Part shown: positions 35,561 through 47,521 of the stretch, piece by piece
Layout: the number at the start of each line of letters is the position of its first letter
How positions within the stretch are numbered: position 1 is the stretch's first letter
Assembly: GCF_029867415.1 (NCBI RefSeq)
Contig: NC_081185.1
Coordinates: 118,151,987-118,215,986, forward strand
Reading direction: 5' to 3'
DNA from: Vicia villosa
Taxonomy: Eukaryota; Streptophyta; Magnoliopsida; Fabales; Fabaceae
DNA: 64,000 nt
Translations under genes and position numbers: made by a program
The notes under the pieces: generated by a model
Told to the model about the DNA's origin: nothing
What the model saw: the letters and a program-made list of their open reading frames with translations, nothing else
Database searches by the model: none

Positions 35561-36109
35561 TGTTAGAGATTTGGTATGATAATCCTGGATATCTTCAAGA
35601 ATCGTGTTCGTTCACTTTCCGAACAAAGTATTTCGACCCTATTCTTGTCTGGGTTCACGAAATCTTTGCGGGGATAATTCTTGAAGAACAGTCTGTTTCT
35701 GACAATGGAGAACAGATCAGAATGTAGAGAGGAAGTATGTAATTTCGTATTCCAAATCGAGACCAAAAGACTCCTTATATAGGAGACCAATAATAGAAAC
35801 GAACAGACACACCTTTTCGGAAAACAGTTATGTCTGTTGGAACGGGTGCAACTATTCAAACGAATCGTTATGTCCGTTGGGAACGGGTGCAACTATTCAA
35901 ACGAATCGTTATGTCCGTTGGGAACGGGTGCAACTATTCAAACGAAACGTTATGCCCATTTCTATTATTCATATTCAGTTACGCGTTTGGCTCGACGAGC
36001 GTGCACTCCGCACTATCCTAACTCGTTTCAAACTTAACGCATAATTGCATTGGCCTATAGTAAATCACATTACTACCAAAATGCATTGATGATACTAAAA
36101 TCACCAACA
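35561..36109 (-). repeat. Copia 3' LTR
   Basis: 549 bp, matches 38397-38944. Contains three tandem copies of a about 37-bp unit, GGGAACGGGTGCAACTATTC followed by AAACGAATCGTTATG, at 35837-35953, seen likewise in the other LTR. Also contains the sequence TTCCGAACAAAGTATTTCGA. Confidence 0.93.
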
Positions 36110-36125
36110 AACTCCCCCCATTTTA
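36110..36125 (-). other. Copia polypurine tract
   Basis: Minus-strand AAAATGGGGGGAGTT ends exactly at the 3' LTR, as expected for plus-strand DNA priming. Confidence 0.85.
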
Positions 36126-36636
36126 GTATAATCCTTGATTTACTTTACAGGTATAACGATCAAACAAATGCATAGAAGAAAATGTCTTACGATTGAATTT
36201 TCATCTTAGTACAAATACACATTCCAAATATTCGAAAATCAGGGTGTCATAATGATTGAACCCTTCAATCCATTTGAATATCTAAAGATATAGTACACAT
36301 ATGTTTCTTATAATACTCTACTATTCATACTTGACACTTTACAAGCCATGTGTCCTTATCCATTAATAAGCATATAGGAAGCCAAGTCCAAGCTTCTTGA
36401 AGCGGCAAAACTTCATGCTCACATAGGTGATCCTTTTAATCTTGCACCTGCATTAACAATTTTTCAAAAGAACCATTAAGAAGATATACTTCAACCTAGC
36501 CATCACTTGCAGGTCTGAGCACATACCTTGGGAAGATAAACACAATTGCTCAAATCTTTAACTATGATCTTTCCACATTGAATTCTGCTTCTAACGTTGT
36601 ATTAGAAGGGAATTGGGTATACCATAACTAATAGAT

Positions 36637-37980
36637 TTAAATGGACTTTAATCCCATCCCAATTACCGACTTCTTCACTAAGTCTCTTGCTAACCCCTTC
36701 GTCAAGTGGTCAGCTAAGCTTTGTTGCGACCGAACAAACTCAATAGATATCACCCCATTCATGATTAATTCCCTAATCATACTATGTCTAATACCCAAAT
36801 GTCTAGACTTTCCATTGTATATTTGACTATATGCTTTAGCCAGTGTGGCGCTACTATCACAACGGATAGAAATTGGTGATATCGGTTTAGGCCATATTGG
36901 AATCTCATATACCAAGTTCCTTAGCCATTCTGCTTCTTTACCAGCAGCAGCTAATGCTACAAACTCAGATTCCATTGTGGAACTAGTTATACATGTTTGC
37001 TTCTTGGAAGCCCATGAGATGGCACCTCCCCCAAGCAAAAACACCCATCCACTTGTAGAGGATGAATCTTCAACATTATTTATCCAACTAGCATCCGAAT
37101 AACCCTCTAACACCGAAGGAAATCCCATATATGACAATCCATAATTCATAGTACCCTTCAAGTACTTGAATACCCTAGTTATCGCATGCCAATGATGTCT
37201 TCTAGGATTACTAGTAAATCTACTCAACTTTCCAACCGCATACGCAATATCCGGTCTAGTGCTAATCATAGCATACATCAAAGAGCCTATAGCTCTTGAG
37301 TATTCGAGTTGATCCACAGGTTTACTTGTATTTGGCATAAGCTTCTCCTGGATCCATGGGAGTACTTACTGGAGAACAATTTTCATAATTGAACTTCATG
37401 AGTATTTTCTCAACGTAATGAGATTGCGTAATTACAATCCCCTTATTCTCCCGTTTAATCTTAATACCAAGAATAACGTCCGCTTCTCCCATATCTTTCA
37501 TGGAGAACTTTGATGACAAGAAATTCTTTGTTTTATCAACTTGATTTTGGTCGGTGCCAAAGATCAACATGTCATCAATATATAGACAAATGAAAACTCC
37601 TTTACCGGATGTATCAAATTTGCTATATACACATTTGTCAGCTTGGTTTAGAATGAGACCATTAGACAAAACAACCTCATCAAACTTTTGATGCCACTGC
37701 TTCGGAGTTTGTTTCAGCCCATACAACGACTTAACTAGCTTACACACTTTATGCTCATTACCAGTCATTACAAAACCTTCAGGTTGCTTCATATACTTCT
37801 TCTTCCAAATCACCATTCAGAAATGCTGTTTTGACATCCATTTGATGAATCACTAGATTATGAATAGCCGCCAAGGCAATCAACAATTTAATAGTAGTGA
37901 TACGGGCAACTGGAGCATAGGTATCGAAATAATCAATCCCTTCTTTTTGTCTGAAGCCTTTGGTTACTAATCAATTCTTG
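36637..37980 (-). pseudogene. Copia pol relic: reverse transcriptase and RNase H
   Basis: From 37816 downwards an open frame encodes the second half of a copia reverse transcriptase: KLVKSLYGLKQ, the active-site strand with YIDD, the MKDMGEADVILGIKI block and the SPVSTPMDP end. The frame changes within a 17-bp overlap (37338-37322) to RNase [45 protein letters not shown] and [13 protein letters not shown], with stop at 36637. Upstream of 37816 the RT N-terminal part is still readable (VKTAFLN block on the minus strand about 37840) with a stop before it. So one frameshift and at least one stop disrupt it. No integrase is left. Confidence 0.88.
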
Positions 37981-38396
37981 TAGATGTTTAGTGTATCATC
38001 ACTATGATACTTCCTTTTAAATATATATCCAAAATATATTTAATGCATAGTAATCGTTGACGAACTTTTGATTTGTGTTTTCAACAATCCTTGGAGAACT
38101 TTCCTCACAAGGTTTTTAACTTGTGAGAATCTCGAATTCTTTATCCTCCGCAATAAGGTTCTCAAAATTCTATATAAAGGGATTTAATAAGACTCCAAAT
38201 TCATAGAAGTCATGAACCATCTTTAAATGATCTTCATGTGTCCGAATACTTGATGTAAATTTTTCGTGTGTTCACCATATGTAAATTGTCTTTGAAACTT
38301 GTCCAATTTTCCAAAACTTTTAGTCATCTCCTTGCATCTCCTTGACGGTGCTTCCTCCTCCAGCCATGACTATCAGAAAAAAATACTTTGTTCGTT

Positions 38397-38944
38397 TGTT
38401 AGAGATTTGGTATGATAATCCTGGATATCTTCAAGAATCATGTTCGTTCACTTTCCGAACAAAGTATTTCGACCCTATTCTTGTCTGGGTTCACGAAATC
38501 TTTGCGGGGATAATTCTTGAAGAACAATCTGTTTCTGACAATGGAGAACAGATCAGAATGTAGAGAGGAAGTATGTAATTTCGTATTCCAAATCGAGACC
38601 AAAAGACTCCTTATATAGGAGACCAATAATAGAAACGAACAGACACACCTTTTCGAAAACAGTTATGTCTGTTGGAACAGGTGCAACTATTCAAACGAAT
38701 CGTTATGTCCATTGGGAACGGGTGCAACTATTCAAACGAATCGTTATGTCCATTGGGAACGGGTGCAACTATTCAAACGAAACGTTATGCCCGTTTCTAT
38801 TATTCATATTCAATTACGCGTTTGGCTCGACGAGCGTGCACTCCGCACTACCCTAACTCGTTTCAAACTTAACGCATAATTGCATTGGCCTATAGTAAAT
38901 CACATTACTACCAAAATGCATTGATGATACTAAAATCACCAACA
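38397..38944 (-). repeat. Copia 5' LTR
   Basis: 548 bp, partner of 35561-36109. The base following it on the minus strand does not resemble the usual tRNA-Met primer site; see findings. Confidence 0.93.
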
Positions 38945-38981
38945 GAGAATACAAGTATGGATCTTTGAATAAATGTTTATA

Positions 38982-39025
38982 CTACATCAAAACATAAACC
39001 ATTATAAAGAGAGTTATTCTTATTC

Positions 39026-39069
<44 letters not shown>

Positions 39070-39635
39070 GATTCGATCTTTTTTCCTATAAAAAAATTGA
39101 CCAAACCTTTAAAATTATTTAAATATATCCTCTTAGCATTTTTTGTTGCAAAATCATTAATAATTTGGTCATAATCAAGGTTCTTCAAAAAATTATTTTC
39201 AATTGAAATCAACGTAAGACTATTTAATCTATCTTGTGACATAGTATATCTCAAATAATATTTTAATAATTTTAATTTGGAAAAACTTCTTTCAGCAGAT
39301 GCAACTATAAAAGTCTTTAAAGAACTCAAAATCATATAGCTTGAATTTGATTCAACTGTTAAAACTTCTCTAATAACTTTCAATTCTTCAAACAAAATTT
39401 CACCATCAAGATCAAGAGAATCGTCATGTTTTAAAAAAGTTTCAAGATTTTTTTAACATGCTTTCAAGTCCCTATCAGATAATGATCTAAGCCTTTCAAT
39501 ACTAAACAAAAATCCAAAAATATTTTCATATGTGCTATACGGATCAAATCTTCTATCAAGTGAGCCCATTGTTTGATCTATAATATATAAGAAATAATGA
39601 TTTCGAAAAGACTCTTGAGCAGACTCAAGATTCAA
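38982..39635 (-). pseudogene. hAT transposase C-terminal relic (dimerisation domain)
   Basis: Two minus-strand open pieces. 39635-39453: SFRNHYFLYIIDQTMGSLDR, then YENIFGFLFSIERLRSL. 39395-38982: FEELKVIREVL, then ASAERSFSKLKLLKYYLR and MSQDRLNSLTLISIENNFL, then NDFATKNAKR. This is the C-terminal hAT dimerisation region as found in zinc-finger MYM/TTF-type plant transposases, where the A-S-A-E-R-x-F-S-x-L-K block is diagnostic. A stop (TAA at about 39452) breaks the join, and the catalytic and zinc-finger parts are deleted. A (TTA)n tract (39017-39069) adds a run of isoleucines near the end. Confidence 0.85.
39017..39069. repeat. (TTA)n microsatellite
   Basis: About 17 ATT/TTA triplets within the transposase relic. 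Confidence 0.93.
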
Positions 39636-40200
39636 TTATGTGGGTTGAGATGAATTTTCATCATAGTGTTGTTTTCTAGGAATTGTAGTGCCTCAATTAA
39701 ATTCTTTAGTTGCTAAAATTATGGATGTATTAATTGATTTTATTTAAGAAAAATTAATTGATTTTATTCTACACTATATTTTATTTATGAGAAATTACAT
39801 TCTCTTATTAATTTTGATTTTGTAGTGTCCCTATAATTTTGTTAGCCAGTATTTTAAAAAGGACAATACTTATGTACAATTCTTTAGGTATGGTTCTTAC
39901 TATTTTCCAATGAAAATATGACAAACATACTTAAATATCATTTAGTAAGTGAAAATAGGAGAAATTTGCATACATTTAAGATAAAATTATACACTTGTCA
40001 TATTTTTATTAAAAAATAGTAAGAACCACACCTAAAGAATTGTACCTAAATTTTGTCCTTTTAAAAACAAATATTCTAGCAAGTATTTTTATAATAGAAA
40101 GTTTTCTTTTAATATATATAGGAATAAAAAAAATTGGTGCCTCTAAAATTATGGGGCCCTAGGTTCCCGCCCCGCGACCCCGTACTTAGGGCCACCCCTG

Positions 40201-41845
40201 GGTACAACATCTTCTTTTAACATCAATGTTTTGGTGGATTTCAAATCTAAGCTACTATATCTACAAAATATTATCCGTTTTGAGTGTGAGAATTCTAACA
40301 ACTTCGTCTTTTAAAAAAGACACATAGGTATTGAAAAGTTGTATATAAAGAACCCTTTTAAAAAAGACACATTAACCCTTAACCACGAATTCCAAGTAAT
40401 GGTGAAAATATTGTGTCCATCCCAAAACACTAATAACAAATTTGTATCAACACTTTGAGTATATATATGTTCTAAAACATTAAATTACTTTTGTTAGAGA
40501 AAAATATCATTAAATTACAAGCGAGAAAAGTAGAATCCAAGTGCATAATTTAATGAAGGCTAAGCCACATGCACATGTTACTCTTTTTAAGACACATTGT
40601 ATGGTTAAATATGCCTTTTTGTTAGCTAAAGACGAGTTTGGAGTTGGTTAATTAAGTGACACTATACTATTTAGGAATTTTTAAAAAATAAAAAAGAATT
40701 ATAATCAGTTTAATATGCACTCAATCTAGCATTCAAAGTTACCTTATCTGCTTCAGAACAAGGTACAAAATATATCCTATAGTTCGTATATATAAAAGTA
40801 TATAGTGTTTGGCACAAATATGTTTTGTCTCTTTGAATAAATGAATATAGTAATATATGAAGATTAATATCTATTTACCTTTTGGGGAAATAGAAGAATC
40901 TACTTAACTTCTAACAATGTTTGTTATAAAGATTACTTAAGCTAAATTCTATAATAAAAAACCCTAAAAACTGCTAAAACACACTTAACTTAGAGCCTTT
41001 TCCTTTTTATATCATCATATCTTTGCCCTCTCACTCTACATGTAAACTTGCTCTTCTTTCTGCATATTTCTTTTCTCCATTTGAATCCAAATCTAAAATT
41101 GATAGTTTAGAAGAGGTCAAGTTAGATGCTTCAAAAACTATGTATTATATTAATATATAAATCATGTATAGTCCCGTTAAATCAATTTAGTTGATGACTA
41201 TCAGCAACATTCGTGTTTCGAGTTACTAGACAAAAAAAATTATGTATAATTTTTAATGCTCAAATAAATTATGTTTATTAGACGACTTTTATATAACAAC
41301 TCAAAAATCAAGAAATATAATTAGTTTTTTCCCACTTGTTTATGGTGGAATTAATTATGAGAGAGGGGTACTAACCTTCATATTAGGTCAAAAGCAATAA
41401 TGTTTGGATTCTTTTAATTAAGTATTCTTTGAGTGCCAACAAAAAAGACAAATTGTGTCGATTATTTAGAAAGATTAAGTTATCCATATAGTTTCAATTA
41501 ATACTTTAATTTTGATTCGTTTGAACATGTTAGAGCAAACTCAGATTCATTGTCATTCATCCATTCCACCAAAATCTAAACCATGGAAACAAATAAATGA
41601 AGCCAATGATTAATTTATTCAACTCAAGGGTTAATCACAAGAATCTAATTCATCTAATTAACAACTCCAACAACCAAAGAGAAATTAATGTTTTACAATT
41701 GTTCCTAGAAATTATAACTTAGTCCTTACAACAAAAACAACCCTAGCCAAGAAATTAAATCAAGAAAACAAGTCCTCAATTCTTCACAAATGATTAACAT
41801 TCAAAAGGAAACGAAATTCAACTCACCTTTGTAACATTATTAAGC
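40201..41845. other. Intergenic DNA downstream of the AHL gene
   Basis: AT-rich, no gene recognised. The last 150-250 bp next to the AHL stop presumably hold its 3' UTR and poly(A) site, but I cannot define the site. Confidence 0.55.
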
Positions 41846-42655
41846 TCAATAAGATTGTCTTCCTCCAGAGTTTCCAGCCCAACCATCCACAGGTAGTTGA
41901 GGCATATTTAGAGGTAAGTTGAAGAATGGAAGGCCCGAAGACGGGTCCGGAAAAGAGTTATTAATACCATCAGCACCACCCCCGCCACCACCACCTCCTG
42001 CAGATGATTGCCCTTGTTGCATCTGAAGAGATTCGTCTTCGTCTAATGGTAACCGCTCGTACGCTACGTTAGTAAACGACGAAGCAATAACGATAACCGG
42101 CCCAGAAGCAACCAAAGGACCTACAACATTTCCTCCAACAACTTGACCTTGACCTCCACCAAGAAACACACTCAAACTCGTTGCCCCCGGTGGAGCCGGG
42201 GGTGGTAGAAACGATCCAGACAAAGACAATATCTCAAATCTTCCGTGAAGTGTCACAACAGACCCTGCTGCAGCTGGCTGCCGCAGGGTCACGTTAGTGA
42301 CAGTTCCACTGCCACTAAGAACACAGATCCCTCGTTGACGCTTCCTCGCATAGGTAGCGACCGAGTCAAACACATCGCAACCACTACTAACCTCAAGAAT
42401 ATGAGCCCTAAGCGTGTTTGCACTCTCTCTTGTGATGATCACCGGTGGTTTAGGTTTGTTCTTTGAACCCGGAGGTCTGCCCCGTGGTCTACGACCAACA
42501 ACATCACCGAGTCCGTGATTCGGTGAAACTAGATCAAGCCCTTCATGGTTATTGTTTCCATCTTGATCTTGACTCTCATCATGAACTTCTAGGTCAGGGC
42601 GTTGAAGACGATGAACAAAGTGTTGTGATGCTGAACCCAAGTCTATGCCGGCCAT
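41846..42655 (-). CDS. AT-hook motif nuclear-localised (AHL) DNA-binding protein, AHL23-like
   Basis: Intact, intronless 269-residue protein of the type-I AHL class. One AT-hook lies at 55-71 ([17 protein letters not shown], core RGRP), which binds the minor groove of AT-rich DNA. The PPC/DUF296 domain at about 76-200 includes [15 protein letters not shown] and the GRFEIL motif (138-143) that AHLs use for oligomerising and recruiting partners. The N-terminus [10 protein letters not shown], the Gly tract (220-227) and the C-terminal [13 protein letters not shown] (241-253) match the AHL23-like subgroup. Such proteins act in the nucleus on chromatin at matrix-attachment-type DNA and modulate growth, flowering and immunity genes. 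Lack of introns fits clade A. The start at 42655 begins the conserved MAG(I/L)DLG; no in-frame upstream ATG is convincing. No damage seen. Confidence 0.95.
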   Translation of the reverse strand: MAGIDLGSASQHFVHRLQRPDLEVHDESQDQDGNNNHEGLDLVSPNHGLGDVVGRRPRGRPPGSKNKPKPPVIITRESANTLRAHILEVSSGCDVFDSVATYARKRQRGICVLSGSGTVTNVTLRQPAAAGSVVTLHGRFEILSLSGSFLPPPAPPGATSLSVFLGGGQGQVVGGNVVGPLVASGPVIVIASSFTNVAYERLPLDEDESLQMQQGQSSAGGGGGGGGADGINNSFPDPSSGLPFFNLPLNMPQLPVDGWAGNSGGRQSY

Positions 42656-43000
42656 ATACTCTCAAAGTTCTAAAGAAGTAGAAAAACAAAAAAGAAAGAT
42701 AGAAAATTATAGTAATTAAATAAGAAAGAAATTTTAGAATAGTAATGAACAATTAAACTATACAAATATACATGAATTTTATATAAAAACTATATAAAAA
42801 AAAAAAAAAAAGAGAAGAAATAGTATAAGATTTAAGAGTGTCCAATGATTCAAACCTCAAAACGAATAGAAAAACAAATGGATCAATTGAGTACTGCTGA
42901 GGAAACGGAATAGGATGAGATTGAAGGGGAAAGAGAGAGACAGAGAGACAAATAAAGTGGTGGAAGTTGCAGCCATTCTCACACAACTAGGAAAGTATAC
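42656..43000 (-). promoter_or_regulatory. AHL leader with probable 5' UTR intron
   Basis: Just upstream of the ATG the minus strand has a long pyrimidine tract, about 42715-42677, ending CTTCTTTAG (AG at 42672-42671 approximately), a typical 3' splice site. Further up, TTTTGAGGTTTGAATC near 42855 offers a weak donor. A CT-rich 5' leader (TCTCTCTTTCCCCTTC) lies at 42905-42945. A leader intron would explain why an out-of-frame 77-codon ORF sits here. Inference from motifs. Confidence 0.4.
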
Positions 43001-44149
43001 AACAATAAAATATTCATGGTGGGATTAAACTATGAAACTTTTATTATTAATTTAATTTCTTTGAAAGCCACATTAATTATACTTAATTCAAGACTTTTAA
43101 AAAATCATAGGTTGAAGTTAAAGATTAAAATGTTGTGTCTATGTCTTTGGAGGATGTGAGGAAATGTGATAGAGAGAGAAAATTCTAGAGAGAGAGAGAG
43201 ACAGGTAGGTTGGATGATTGTATAGAAAACCTAGGTCACCTTTCGATAAAGAGAAAATTCATATAAAATATTTCAACTCTTAACTATGAAGTAATTCTTG
43301 CACATGTTGAACAATTACTTTACAGAATAATTAGTGGTTTTGCTTTCTTTGTTTCAATAAACTAAACTTGTAATTGTACGAGGCTTTGTTGACCAAGAGA
43401 TAGCCATTGTTAATGCAAGAAATTAATATTTAAAAAAATTTAATTTTTTTTATAAGTTTATATTAAGAGTACTCTTGTGACTTATTTCAATAGTTTTTTT
43501 TTTTTTTTGTCGTTTTGACTAAATATTACCTTTTTTTTTCTATTATATGATCATGTTAGGGTTGAAATCTTTCACTAGATGCTGTTGGTCATTTGTTTAC
43601 ATCCACGAGTTAGTATAAATATATATGCAATGACAAGGGTTGTTTAGTTTTTATATGGTTTTTTGGAATGTAAAGGTAATTACAATAATTGTGTGTGGTT
43701 TAGTTATTATAAATAATGGATATGAAATTGTTATGTTTTAAGGTTTATTGTATAGCACAAGACACAATCTCTGTCTAATTTATATATAAATGGAGTATTA
43801 ATTAACCTAGCCGGCATATGGATCCAAATTATCTCAAACTAGAGATGTCAACTTTCATCTATACATGTTATTCAACAAAACAAAAAACAGGTTTGTATAT
43901 ACATATTGATCACTGTGGAGAACGTTTCATTCAACGTTCTGTTGGTGAATAGTCTTTCTCCATATAAATGAGAATGAGGAGAAAAATCTTCGCATGATCT
44001 GGGAGATGAGAATTTTCATATTAAAAGAGAAAAAAAATGCAATATTATTATTCATCAAAATAATATTAATGACTATTTTGAGACTTTTGATTTAAATTTA
44101 TTTAAAATTATTAGATTAAGCCCTTATGTATCTTATATATTAATGAAAA
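43001..44149. other. AHL upstream region, no further gene
   Basis: AT-rich with a (GA)n tract at 43165-43200 that could be part of the AHL promoter. From about 43.9 kb the sequence may already be Sirevirus gag, but it is too degraded to read. Confidence 0.5.
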
Positions 44150-46457
44150 AAATACAAGTAATATGTTACGAGTGTGGTAAACTCGTACATATCAAAATTG
44201 ATTGTTCAAGTCTAGTGAAGGACAAGGAAAGCAACCGTTTTTCAAGACGATGGGAAATGATGCCAAGGTTCGTAGAGCGTATATCACTTGAAAGATAAAG
44301 ATTTATACACTTACGATAACAACTCATATAGAGATGAGATAACTCATTTATGTCTGATGGCATGTCACAGAAACAAAGTTTCAAAGGTAAGTGATTTGAA
44401 TCACATTCTATACCTTCTTATAATGAGCTATCAAAAATAATTTTTATGAAAAGCATATTGAAGCCTTAAATGCTTTTAAGAAGATCTCCCTTTAAAATAA
44501 AACAATTTTGAAACTTAAGAAATAAATCTTAAAATTTAAAGGTGCTCTAAAATCCTTAAAAGAAGATCATGCATCTCTTGCGAATGAGCATTGTGTTTTT
44601 CTCGTACTTTAGAAAAAATAAAGTAGTTAGTTGAGTGTGATAGTTGTCTTAGTGTACAAATTGAAATTAGCAGCTTAAAAAGACAAATAACATAGCTTTC
44701 CAAAACTCCCACGATTTTTTCTAGCTACTAGTCCAAGTTATGAAGGGAAAAGTTTAAGAAAATCTTATAAGAAAAATACATATGTTGTTGGACATGTGAG
44801 GAGTGTGAATTGTGGATGTTTAAAAACTGTTAATTTAAAACTAACAAACAGGACTTCAAGCGATTAGTCTTTAAACCAAACAACAAACAGGCTGAAGCTA
44901 TTAGTATTCACACCAAACTGAGATTTTTCACAGGCTGATCTCAAACCAAGACGGAGTTTTGAGTTAGCAATCTTCCAAACTGAATCAGGGTTTTATAGGG
45001 GCTTACCACAAACCGAACCAAAAGTTTTACTAGACTAATCTCGAACCTATGAAGTTTTGACACTATGTTGGACTCATAAACCAAGAGAGATTTTATATCA
45101 TGTTGATCTCTAACCAATAGATCTTTTAACCAGGCTGAGCTCAAAACTGTTATGGAGATTTTTAGTGGCAGATTTCCCAAACCAAAAAAGAGCTTTTTCA
45201 ATAGCGGAGCTCATGAACCAAATGCAAATAAGAGTTTTTTAGGTAGTTTAACTCTCAACCAAAATAATCACTTCCTATTACTCAAGAGAAATAAAATACT
45301 CTTGATAAATTTACAATTATACTCTTTCCCATAACAACATATGCATTGAGACTCAAGAACATTGTTAAATCATTATGCTAAAATATGTGAGACAAGTATG
45401 AAAGACTTAGAGAGGTCATGAGAGAAATGAAAAGTGAGGTTTTTGATGTTTTTTGGATAATTTGAAATAATAAAGAAGTTGTCTACTTATAAGCTAAGAA
45501 ATAGTATAAATTTATAAATAAATCATGGACTAAATAAATGACCTAGTCGATTACGCTAATCAATTAGGCAATACCAATAATCAATTGTGGTTGTCATGAA
45601 TAGAAGGTTTAGATATATAGTTGTTATCAATCTTTAAGATACTTTTATAATCCATTAGAGACTCGATTAGGCATATAATATAATCAATTACGCAATTAAA
45701 AAAGGTTTTCCTAATCAAGTAGATAGTCCCTTAATGAACTGTTTAGGTTTAAAAATATTCTTTGGTGATTTTAATTAAAAGTGAGAGGTTTCTCAATATT
45801 TTGTGTGTGTGTGTGTGATATTTAGCAATAATACTTTCATAAATTCCCTTGTGAGAGGTTTCTCAATGTTTTATGAGGCTATTTTCATGTTAGATACAAT
45901 TATTTGAGATGTTAAAATTTTAAACCACCAGTGATCATAAACTATAAATCCTCACTTGAGAGTTGTTAAACTGTAGTGTTAACTTTAAACAAGCTTGATT
46001 CGTGAGGATAGCTTGATCCACCATCTCGATCACCTTTGACCGCTTGATATAACTATAGAAATTGCTTGACTTCAAGTGTTGTCGTCATTAAAACCACGTC
46101 ATCATTAACACTAAGCATCTATTAATTGACTTGTATCTTTCTAGCCATAAACTTCACCATATTGGATCACTTATTGATTATACTTGCAAACATATGTCAC
46201 TAGGAAGAATAAAAATAATATTTCCCCTAAACTGATTTGTCACTATTATAGTGAAAATGGCATATTAAGCCCCAATGTCTCATTATAAATGTAAAAGTTC
46301 CTAGTGGTCTCATAACATGGGTACCTAAAAATCCTAGTAATAATTCCCAAGGACCAAACACGACTTCGCACCTAAATTACCTTGTTGATCTTCATGCAAA
46401 TATTTCATACATCTACAAATAGGATTTGGTTAGTGGATAGTGGTTGTTCAAGACATA
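44150..46457 (+). pseudogene. Sirevirus-type Ty1-copia relic, left part (gag zinc knuckle to protease)
   Basis: 44164-44205 encodes a perfect CX2CX4HX4C knuckle (CYECGKLVHIKIDC), then a Lys-rich tail, typical for Sirevirus gag. Readable coding ends at about 44760. 44780-46170 is other DNA, including the degenerate array at 44.85-45.3 kb. From about 46180 gag-pol resumes: a WVPK block (about 46325), and at 46427-46455 WLVDSGCSRHM with the protease active-site DSG. It breaks off exactly at the Athila insertion and continues at 60544. Several stops and frameshifts; inactive. Confidence 0.75.
44850..45330. repeat. Degenerate short-period array within the Sirevirus relic
   Basis: Irregular recurrence, every 35-45 bp, of CTGATCTCAAACC / GAGTTTT-like pairs (about ten occurrences). 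Too divergent to define one unit. After it, to about 45.75 kb, TCGATTA/AATCAATTA palindromes occur. Confidence 0.5.
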
Positions 46458-46760
46458 TGATAACACGATTTTATATCGTATATTTAGCCTAAAATCCATA
46501 GATATTTATAGCATTTTCCATTTATTATGTCAATTTATTATGATATTACGCGTGTATTTGCTTTGTTTCAGGTTTTACACTTCAATTCCGACTATTTGCG
46601 AAAAGGAAAGAAAATCGAGCTTAAATGACCAATATTTATGCTTAAAAGACGAAAAGGGGTGCTGAAACTAAAGAGGGGTGCAATTAGGACCCAAAAGGCC
46701 CTAAAGAGACGAACCAGCCCACAAAGGAACAAAATTGCGTGGCCCAAACCTGCCCAGCAA

Positions 46761-46968
46761 GTGGAGACGCACGTCTCCACATCCTCTATGCCACGTCAGC
46801 AAAGGGAGACGCACGTCTCCATGTTCCTACATCTTCTCCACTTGAGACGCACGTCTCAAGTCACGTACCCAGTCTCCCTGAAGAATAGGAGACGCACGTC
46901 TCCAAGTCCCGGTCTGCAAAAAGTCCCGTTTTTCACGCAAAGCAACTGCAAAGCCTCACCTATAAATA
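46761..46968 (+). promoter_or_regulatory. LTR promoter: four ACGT-core palindromes plus TATA box
   Basis: GTGGAGACGCACGTCTCCAC (46761-46780), GGAGACGCACGTCTCC (46805-46820), CTTGAGACGCACGTCTCAAG (46841-46860) and GGAGACGCACGTCTCC (46888-46903) end 58 bp before TATAAATA (46961-46968). Outer arms vary in a compensatory way (GTGG/CCAC, CTT/AAG), so symmetry seems maintained. ACGT cores are typical bZIP/bHLH sites. Identical in the 3' LTR: 59084-59103, 59128-59143, 59164-59183, 59211-59226, TATA 59284. Confidence 0.75.
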
Positions 46969-47521
46969 GAGGCAGCCACTTCAGTCCAAAGCGTCCGATT
47001 TCCTGCCAACGAAGTGCTGCCGAAATTGTACCGCGAACTGCTTTTCATTATTCTGTCTTCATTTAACCGTCTATTTTCTCACAACGATTTCTACACTGGA
47101 AATTGTTGTGAACTTTTCATAGATCTAGCCTTACGTTAGATTTATCGCTTTATTTTCCTTGTTTTTATTTTCTGCCATTTAAATTCCGAAGAACGATCCA
47201 GCCAAGCTGTGGTGGAAGTTCGATACTTGAAGAATTATTTGCCAATTATTTAATTCAGGTTTTTATTTACCGCTTTTATATATACTACTATTGCATGATA
47301 TATCTATATTATATGCCGTTTAATATGCTTATTATTATGAACCGAACCGATTTATGTATGTTTAATCGTATTAATATGTCTGGCTAAAATACTAAAGGGG
47401 TCGGTATGTAAAGTAAGTTAACCGTAGGGGTCCGAAATAAATTGGCTTAAATTATGTTTTATTAATTATCACTTATTTTTGGTTTATATGTCTAGTTTAA
47501 TTAGTAAGTCTTAAAACCGAT

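Larger units (their letters stand above)
35561..38944 (-). mobile_element. Complete but internally deleted Ty1-copia element (3384 bp) inside the hAT relic
   Basis: Two LTRs (35561-36109 and 38397-38944; 549 and 548 bp, only a few differences seen) bound a 2.3-kb interior, flanked by a perfect 5-bp duplication GAGAA (35556-35560 and 38945-38949). LTR ends are TGTT...AACA. Minus-strand order: 5' LTR, a gag start ATG near 38367 (MAGGGST, soon degenerate), then a jump into reverse transcriptase and RNase H, a polypurine tract, and the 3' LTR. Most of gag, protease and integrase is missing. LTR similarity implies a fairly recent arrival, so the deletion probably predates transposition and the element may have moved in trans. 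Confidence 0.93.
35421..40200 (-). mobile_element. hAT-type DNA transposon relic hosting a copia insertion
   Basis: Terminal inverted repeats CAGGGCCGG (35421-35429) and CCACCCCTG (40192-40200), flanked by an 8-bp near-duplication AGTACAAC / GGTACAAC (7 of 8), fit hAT. The minus strand retains part of a hAT dimerisation-domain transposase (38982-39635). Without the 3.4-kb copia insertion the relic is only about 1.4 kb, so it was already internally deleted. It landed just past the right end of repeat copy B. Confidence 0.82.

Noticed and set aside
40201..40420. Third copy of the 1.4-kb repeat
   Set aside because: Only vague resemblance around a TATA-like stretch. The 45-bp match near 41020 is real but too short to call a copy.
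42753..42986. 77-codon ORF upstream of AHL
   Set aside because: Lies in the leader/possible intron, hydrophobic low-complexity product, no family.
46638..47066. 142-codon ORF in each Athila LTR
   Set aside because: It spans U3, the palindromes and the TATA box and has no family resemblance. It is identical in both LTRs only because the LTRs are identical.
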